From contig JBDNJM010000196.1 in NCBI GenBank assembly GCA_041687755.1, positions 1 to 10,524 on the forward strand: a stretch of DNA of 10,524 nucleotides, written 5' to 3'. A model generated the notes under the pieces. It was not told the DNA's origin. It did no database searches and saw only the letters and a program-made list of their open reading frames with translations. The DNA comes from JBDNJM01 sp041687755. GTDB lineage: Bacteria > Planctomycetota > UBA1135 > GCA-002686595. Made by a program: the position numbers and the translations under genes. Position 1 is the first letter of the stretch, and each line of letters begins with the position of its first letter. This document shows, piece after piece, positions 6,770-10,524 of the stretch.

Positions 6770-8209
6770 ATGTCGGAAGCCGTGGCGCCGGAGCTCTCAA
6801 GCCAGGCGAACCCCGCGGCGGACCCGCACGGCGAGTACGGCATGCGCAGCCTGCTGTCGCTCGCCTGGCCGGCCGTGCTGTCGTTCCTGCTGGGCAGCGC
6901 CTACCGGATCAACGACCAGTTCTGGATCCAGGGCCTGGGCGAGGCCGCCCAGGCCGCCGCCGGCGCAGTCATGTTCGTCGTCATCATGAACTTCGCCGTG
7001 GCCTTCCTGGCCGCCGGTGGAACGCTCAGCCTCATCGCCCGCGCGACGGGCGCGAAGGACCTCGGCAGCGCCCACAGCACGGCGCGGCACGCGCTGATGC
7101 TGAGCACGCTGATCGGCGGCGTCGCGACTCTGGCAGGGTTTGTGGGCACGCCGATCATCGTCGGACTGCTCGGGCTCGACGGAGCGACCGCGGCCTTCGC
7201 CGAGCAGTACCTGGGCACGCTGTACCTGTGCTCGATCTGGCTGTTTCTGAGTCCCGTGATCGACCACATCTTCATCGGACGCGGTGATACCCGCGTTCCG
7301 ATGCTCTTGCAGGGCACGGCGATCGCGATCAACTTCGCGCTGAACCCGCTGTTCATCTATGGCACCGGCGTCTCGGAAGCCCTGCCGGGCGTGCCGCTCG
7401 TCGGCGCCTTCCAGGCCGCGTCGGAAGCCCTCGGCATGGAGGGCATGGGGATGCGCGGGGCGGCGATCGCCACCGGCATCAGCCGCTTCGTCTCGGTGCT
7501 GTTGGGGCTCGCGCTGCTGCGTCGGCGGCACGGCACGAGCCTGCTTGGAAACCGCCGCCCGCAGGCCGCGAAGCTGCTGCAGATCGCAAAAATCTCGATG
7601 CCGGTCTCGATCTCGATCGGCGTCTACGCAGCGGTCTACTGGGCGATGTTCGCGCTCGTGCTCGACCCGCTCGACGACGACGCCGTGCGCGCCGGACTGG
7701 GCATTGGATTCCAGGTCTTCGAGGGCATCGCGTTCCCCTGCTACCTGGGCGTCTCGGTCGCGGGCGCCTCGCTGGTCGGACGCGCGCTCGGGGCCCAAGA
7801 CCTCGCCGGCGCCGACCGCGCGGTCAAGAGCTCGCTGCTCGCCGCGCGCACCCTCGGACTGTTCTTCGTCGTCGTCTTCCTCGGGGCTGGACGTCTCGTG
7901 GCGAGCCAGTTCACCGAGGACCCCGACGTGCTGCACGAGACGCTGCTGTACGTCTCGATCCTGGCCTTTTCCCAGTACCACGTCGCTGTCGAGAGCCTCT
8001 ACGAGAAGGTCCTGCTCGGCTCCGGCTCAACGCGCTCGATCCCCTGGATCGCGGGCACCTGCAACGCCGTGCGCATCCCGCTCTCTTGGGTGCTCGCCAT
8101 CCACCTCGGTTGGGGCGCCGCGGGCGTTTGGTGGGCGATCAACGTCACCACCTACGCCAAGGCCTTCCTGTTCTGGCGCCAGGTGCGGCTGGGTGCCTGG
8201 CGCAAGTAG
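6770..8209 (+). CDS. MATE-family efflux transporter
   Basis: A hydrophobic protein of about 479 residues with roughly 12 predicted membrane segments in two related halves, the expected size and design of a MATE (multidrug and toxic compound extrusion) antiporter in the inner membrane. Family signatures include the first helix (LLSLAWPAVLSFLLGSAYRI), the QFWIQGLGEAA loop, LAAGGTLSLIARATGAKD (family pattern GxxtLiaxxxGAxd), and in the second half GIAFPCYLGVSVAGASLVGRALGAQD, which repeats the same pattern. Such proteins export cationic compounds using H+ or Na+; the substrate here is unknown. The start is uncertain. ATG 6770, with AGGG immediately before it, gives a typical length. GTG 6716, overlapping the previous stop as GTGA, would add 18 residues. 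Its stop is 10 nt from the stop of the convergent PLP-enzyme gene. Confidence 0.92.
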   Translation: MSEAVAPELSSQANPAADPHGEYGMRSLLSLAWPAVLSFLLGSAYRINDQFWIQGLGEAAQAAAGAVMFVVIMNFAVAFLAAGGTLSLIARATGAKDLGSAHSTARHALMLSTLIGGVATLAGFVGTPIIVGLLGLDGATAAFAEQYLGTLYLCSIWLFLSPVIDHIFIGRGDTRVPMLLQGTAIAINFALNPLFIYGTGVSEALPGVPLVGAFQAASEALGMEGMGMRGAAIATGISRFVSVLLGLALLRRRHGTSLLGNRRPQAAKLLQIAKISMPVSISIGVYAAVYWAMFALVLDPLDDDAVRAGLGIGFQVFEGIAFPCYLGVSVAGASLVGRALGAQDLAGADRAVKSSLLAARTLGLFFVVVFLGAGRLVASQFTEDPDVLHETLLYVSILAFSQYHVAVESLYEKVLLGSGSTRSIPWIAGTCNAVRIPLSWVLAIHLGWGAAGVWWAINVTTYAKAFLFWRQVRLGAWRK

Positions 8210-8219
8210 GGCCTGCGGG

Positions 8220-9410
8220 TCAGCTGGATGCCTGCAGCGCCGCCTCGAAGTCGCGAATCAGATCCTCTGCGGCCTCGATGCCGACCGAGACACGCACCTG
8301 GCCGGGCAACACGCCCGCGGCGAGGCGCTGTGCAAGCGTCAGGCCGCCGTGGCTCATGCGGCACGGCTGGCTCACGAGCGTCTCCACGCCGCCTAGGCTC
8401 GCGGCCTCGATCGCCAGGCCCAGAGAGCGCGTGAAGCGGCCGGCGCGCTCGTCGCCGCCGGCCAGCTCGAAGCACAGCATCCAGCCGGGACCGTCGAGCA
8501 GCGCCTCGGCGCGCTGCTGTTCGGCGCCCTCAAAGCTTGAGGGGTGCCGCACACGCAGCACGTCACAGGCCGAGGCCAGGAACTCTGCCAGGGCCGTGGC
8601 ATTGGCGGACATGCGCTCGACGCGCAGCGCGAGCGTCTTGATGCCGCGCTCCAACAGGTACGCGGCAGCGGGGTCGAGCGCCGCCCCCGCCACGGTGCGC
8701 CAGTGCCGGCAGGGCTGCACGAGCTTCCGCGCGCCTGTCACGACGCCGCCGAGCAGGTCCGAATGTCCGCCGAGGACCTTTGTGGCCGAGTGCCAGACCA
8801 GATCGGCGCCGTGCTCGAGCGGGCGCTGTAGGATCGGCGACGCGAAGGTCGCGTCGACCACGAGCAGGGTCCCGGCCGCGCGACAGCGCTCAGCGAGCCG
8901 CGGGAGGTCGGCGACCTCAAGTCCGGGGTTGGCGAGGCTCTCGACGAGCAAGAGGCTGGGCGCCCTGTCGAGCGCGCGCGAGACGCTCGCGTCGTCCTCG
9001 AGATCGCAGGGGAGCCGCTCCAGCCCCAGCCGCTCGCTCAATTCGTGCAGCAGTCCCACGCTGCCTCCGTACATCCGCGCCGCCGACGCCACGGGGCGTC
9101 CCGACGCCGCGTGCGCCATCAGGATCGCGTGCAGAGCCGCTAGCCCGCTGGCATATACCACAGCCTGCTCGGCGCCCTCCAGAGACGCCAGCCGGCGCTC
9201 GAGGGCCTCGATGCCGGGGCCGCTCTCGCGCGAGTAGACGCGACTGTCCTCGTACGGGCCCGCCTCGCGCGCCGCGTAGGCCTCGTCGGTCAACAGAAAA
9301 GCCGTGGCCCGCACGATGGGCGTCACCACGGAGGGCTCGACCGGGGTGGGACGGTGGCCGGCATGCACGCAGCGCGTGGGAAGCGCGCTGCCCTTGAGGG
9401 GATCGTTCAC
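8220..9410 (-). CDS. Cys/Met-metabolism PLP-dependent enzyme (cystathionine gamma-synthase/lyase type)
   Basis: A 396-residue fold-type-I PLP enzyme of the trans-sulfuration family. Seen in sequence: TRCVHAG at the start, VVTPIVRATAF, the YSRESGPG motif (59-66, whose Tyr and Arg contact PLP phosphate from the partner subunit), the SGLAA helix start (88-92), Tyr113 in MYGGS (ring stacking), Asp186 in VVDATFASP (pyridine nitrogen), and HSATKVLGGHSDLLGG with Lys211 as the Schiff-base lysine. The C-terminal LGGVETLVSQPCRMSHGG is also typical. Members include cystathionine gamma-synthase, cystathionine beta- and gamma-lyases and methionine gamma-lyase. The exact reaction cannot be assigned from motifs alone. 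GTG 9410 places the start where family members begin; a further GTG at 9458 is in frame but extends into the insertion-sequence remnant. No methionine-pathway neighbour is visible. Confidence 0.93.
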   Translation of the reverse strand: MNDPLKGSALPTRCVHAGHRPTPVEPSVVTPIVRATAFLLTDEAYAAREAGPYEDSRVYSRESGPGIEALERRLASLEGAEQAVVYASGLAALHAILMAHAASGRPVASAARMYGGSVGLLHELSERLGLERLPCDLEDDASVSRALDRAPSLLLVESLANPGLEVADLPRLAERCRAAGTLLVVDATFASPILQRPLEHGADLVWHSATKVLGGHSDLLGGVVTGARKLVQPCRHWRTVAGAALDPAAAYLLERGIKTLALRVERMSANATALAEFLASACDVLRVRHPSSFEGAEQQRAEALLDGPGWMLCFELAGGDERAGRFTRSLGLAIEAASLGGVETLVSQPCRMSHGGLTLAQRLAAGVLPGQVRVSVGIEAAEDLIRDFEAALQASS

Positions 9411-9778
9411 GGGTTCTCTGGGGTGCCTGGATATGCCATCGCAGCCGATGCGCTGCACGAGTAAGTCGTGCCGATCAAGCTTGAGTAATTGCCAAGCAAG
9501 GTGGACACAAGAATCTGGCGAAGTTGCGCGACGACCCTGGTGCCGCTCTTGAGTTGGCCCCTTCGGATGACGTCTCCGAAGCGTTCGCTGCCGTTAGGCC
9601 TGCTCCAAGTTTTCTCCGCCGACTTGGCGAACCTGAAGACCATGGCGAGGCAGGCGGCGCACGATCCAGCGCCCATGGTCCGCTCGGTTCGGAGCCTAGC
9701 CGTGGCGAAGGTGCGCTCGATGAGGTTGGTGGTTCGGGGGTGACGCCAGTGGCATGACCCCGAAAGCGAGACCAGTCG
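9407..9778 (-). pseudogene. C-terminal remnant of an IS256-family (mutator-type) transposase
   Basis: The minus-strand frame is open from 9778 to a TGA at 9407-9409. The part from about 9757 to 9527 reads HWRHPRTTNLIERTFATAR, then LRTERTMGAGSCAACLAMVF and RFAKSAEKTWSRPNG. This is the C-terminal end of IS256-type transposases (family pattern HLRTTNPIESTFATVRLRTK..GAGSR.A.LAMVFKL...AE..WRRLNG). The TTNxIE block is expected to hold the last catalytic Glu of the DDE triad. Everything upstream, about 300 residues including the first two Asp, is missing. An in-frame stop lies at 9779-9781 and the similarity stops near 9757, at the arm of an inverted repeat. Past about 9527 the frame probably reads non-family sequence into the 5' flank of the PLP-enzyme gene. 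It is a non-functional relic. Confidence 0.82.
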
Positions 9779-9812
9779 CTATGCGAGTCAGGTGAGGTGA
9801 GGGGTCATGCCA
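9750..9812. repeat. 63-bp segment bounded by 12-bp perfect inverted repeats
   Basis: TGGCATGACCCC at 9750-9761 and its exact reverse complement GGGGTCATGCCA at 9801-9812. The left arm falls at the point where IS256 transposase similarity breaks off, so this may be a small insertion (MITE-like) or the joined ends of another element. The function is unknown. Confidence 0.6.
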
Positions 9813-9859
9813 ATGTTAAGGTCCATTCTGCCCGAGATCGGGCGGCTGGACTCGCATAG
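9779..9859. repeat. Second inverted repeat, interleaved with the first
   Basis: CTATGCGAGTC at 9779-9789 and its exact reverse complement GACTCGCATAG at 9849-9859, 59 nt apart. The left arm sits in the loop of the 9750-9812 repeat and the right arm lies outside it, so the two stems cross in pseudoknot order. No reading frame with recognisable similarity covers 9780-9920. Confidence 0.55.
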
Positions 9860-9948
9860 GCACGGTTCGCGTTCCTCGGGGCCATGCCAGCACCAGATTC
9901 ACTTGTGGTTCACGAGGATGCCCTAGCCCGGATTATTCACCAGTAGCA

Positions 9949-10025
9949 GGACACGCGGGACGTGGCTGATTCGTCCAAGTGGTTGAAGGAAAAACCCAGA
10001 CCAACCAACCAGCCCGCGCGTGTCC
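9949..10025 (+). promoter_or_regulatory. Hairpin covering the transposase start codon
   Basis: GGACACGCG (9949-9957) is the exact reverse complement of CGCGTGTCC (10017-10025), which contains the predicted GTG start at 10020-10022. A transcript entering from outside would fold this 9-bp stem and hide the start. A transcript starting inside the loop would not contain the left arm. This is the known logic of start-site protection in IS10 and IS50; it is inferred here from the fold alone. Confidence 0.4.
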
Positions 10026-10524
10026 AATATTATCACCGAGCCCACTCGCTTAGAAGGCACCTTTGTGAAATCTGCCCTTGCAGAGTTCGACGCTGCACGC
10101 CGAACCTCTGATGCTGGACTGATGATTCTCGAAGCGCTGGATCGGAAGCTGGGTTTTACCGAGCAACTGGGGTCCGAGCTGCAGGATCTCCGCCACCCGA
10201 ACCGGGTCATTCACAGCATCGAGGAGTTGTTCAGGCTGCGCATCTACTCGATCGCCCTGGGTGCCCCGGACTGCAATGACGCGGCGCATCTGCGCTCCGA
10301 TCCGGCTTTGCTTCTAGCTTGCGGTCGCTCGACGACCGACGGAAGCAACCTCGGTTCCCAGCCGACGCTGTCTCGCTTCGAGCACAGGGTTACGGGGCGT
10401 GAGCTGGTGCGGCTCCAACATCGCATAGAGGCCTTCGCGGTCAAGCGCTTGTCGAAGAAGCGCAAGCTCCGCAAGCGCATTACTATCGTCCTGGATCCCT
10501 CCGTGGACCCAACCCAGGGGCAGC
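10020..10524 (+). CDS. IS1380-family transposase, N-terminal part (runs off window)
   Basis: 168 residues are visible with no internal stop; the gene continues beyond the window. The family order is clear: FDAARRTSDAGLMILEALDRKLG (residues 23-45, family pattern FDGGxxTSDaGllLLrevDrrLGl), LRHPNRVIHSIEELFRLRIY (57-76), SIALGAPDCNDAAHLRSDPA (77-96), then SQPTLSRFEHRV (113-124), the hallmark 'LASQPTLSRxEN'. After a basic stretch (KRLSKKRKLRKR) comes ITIVLDPSVDPTQGQ, the region of the first catalytic Asp (family LDxDxTDDPTHGQ; D159 here). The start is inferred as GTG 10020 because an in-frame TGA lies at 9984-9986 and the family needs about 20 residues before FD. No ATG occurs before residue 35. 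Confidence 0.88.
   Translation, partial: MSNIITEPTRLEGTFVKSALAEFDAARRTSDAGLMILEALDRKLGFTEQLGSELQDLRHPNRVIHSIEELFRLRIYSIALGAPDCNDAAHLRSDPALLLACGRSTTDGSNLGSQPTLSRFEHRVTGRELVRLQHRIEAFAVKRLSKKRKLRKRITIVLDPSVDPTQGQ

Larger units (their letters stand above)
9924..10524 (+). mobile_element. IS1380-family insertion sequence, 5' part
   Basis: Supported by the transposase frame at 10020-10524. The left boundary is an estimate. TAGCCCGGATTATTCACCAG (9924-9943) looks like an IS end I associate with this family, but the right end lies outside the window, so the terminal repeat cannot be confirmed. Base composition changes here: 10021-10080 is 29/60 G+C, against about 70% in the host genes. This supports recent acquisition. 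Confidence 0.6.

Noticed and set aside
6797..7981. 394-codon minus-strand frame opposite the MATE gene
   Set aside because: It is Arg/Glu/Asp/His-rich, which is what the antisense of a hydrophobic membrane protein gives. No recognisable domain.
9489..9757. Plus-strand small frames in the IS256 remnant
   Set aside because: The family similarity is on the minus strand, so these are its shadows.
9840..9900. tRNA-like GGTTCGC at about 9864
   Set aside because: The flanking bases do not form a T-arm or acceptor stem.

Overview
The window is a high-GC bacterial chromosome segment with tightly packed genes. A core line such as 7081-7140 is 43/60 G+C. Most start codons lack a Shine-Dalgarno sequence. 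There is a TolB-like PD40 propeller lipoprotein and a membrane-anchored protein with carboxypeptidase-regulatory-like beta-sandwich domains. Together these suggest a deep-branching Planctomycetota (Saltatorellus-like) or a similar marine high-GC lineage. This placement is an inference from gene style, not from a marker tree.

Layout. Positions 66-2813 (minus strand) hold two genes: a degenerate, C-terminally truncated aldehyde-dehydrogenase-like protein, then a well-conserved L-lysine 6-transaminase. Divergent from them on the plus strand is rnpA-yidD (2934-3715), which overlaps by ATGA and has neither rpmH before it nor yidC after it. The yidD frame runs 98 nt into a PD40 beta-propeller lipoprotein gene (3618-4745). 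Between that gene and a convergent single-domain rhodanese gene (5161-5481) lies a cluster of perfect palindromes. The palindromes bracket a 120-nt diverged copy of the lipoprotein gene's 3' end. Positions 5607-8209 (plus) carry the membrane-anchored beta-sandwich protein and a MATE-type efflux transporter. A convergent minus-strand gene (8220-9410) encodes a Cys/Met-metabolism PLP enzyme.

The right end (about 9411-10524) is mobile-element debris. It holds the C-terminal remnant of an IS256-family transposase on the minus strand, two interleaved perfect inverted repeats, and the 5' part of an IS1380-family element. The IS1380 transposase runs off the window. The start of this element is clearly less GC-rich (29/60 over 10021-10080).

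Functional links. The transaminase makes alpha-aminoadipate semialdehyde from lysine. An aldehyde dehydrogenase next door would normally be expected to oxidise that product, but the neighbour lacks the ALDH active-site motifs and is more likely a pseudoenzyme or a decaying gene. RnpA and YidD are housekeeping functions (tRNA 5' maturation and membrane protein insertion). No complete new defence or biosynthetic system is visible. The best leads are the palindrome-bracketed gene fragment and the inactive ALDH paired with lysine transaminase. Positions 1-65 hold no gene I can support.
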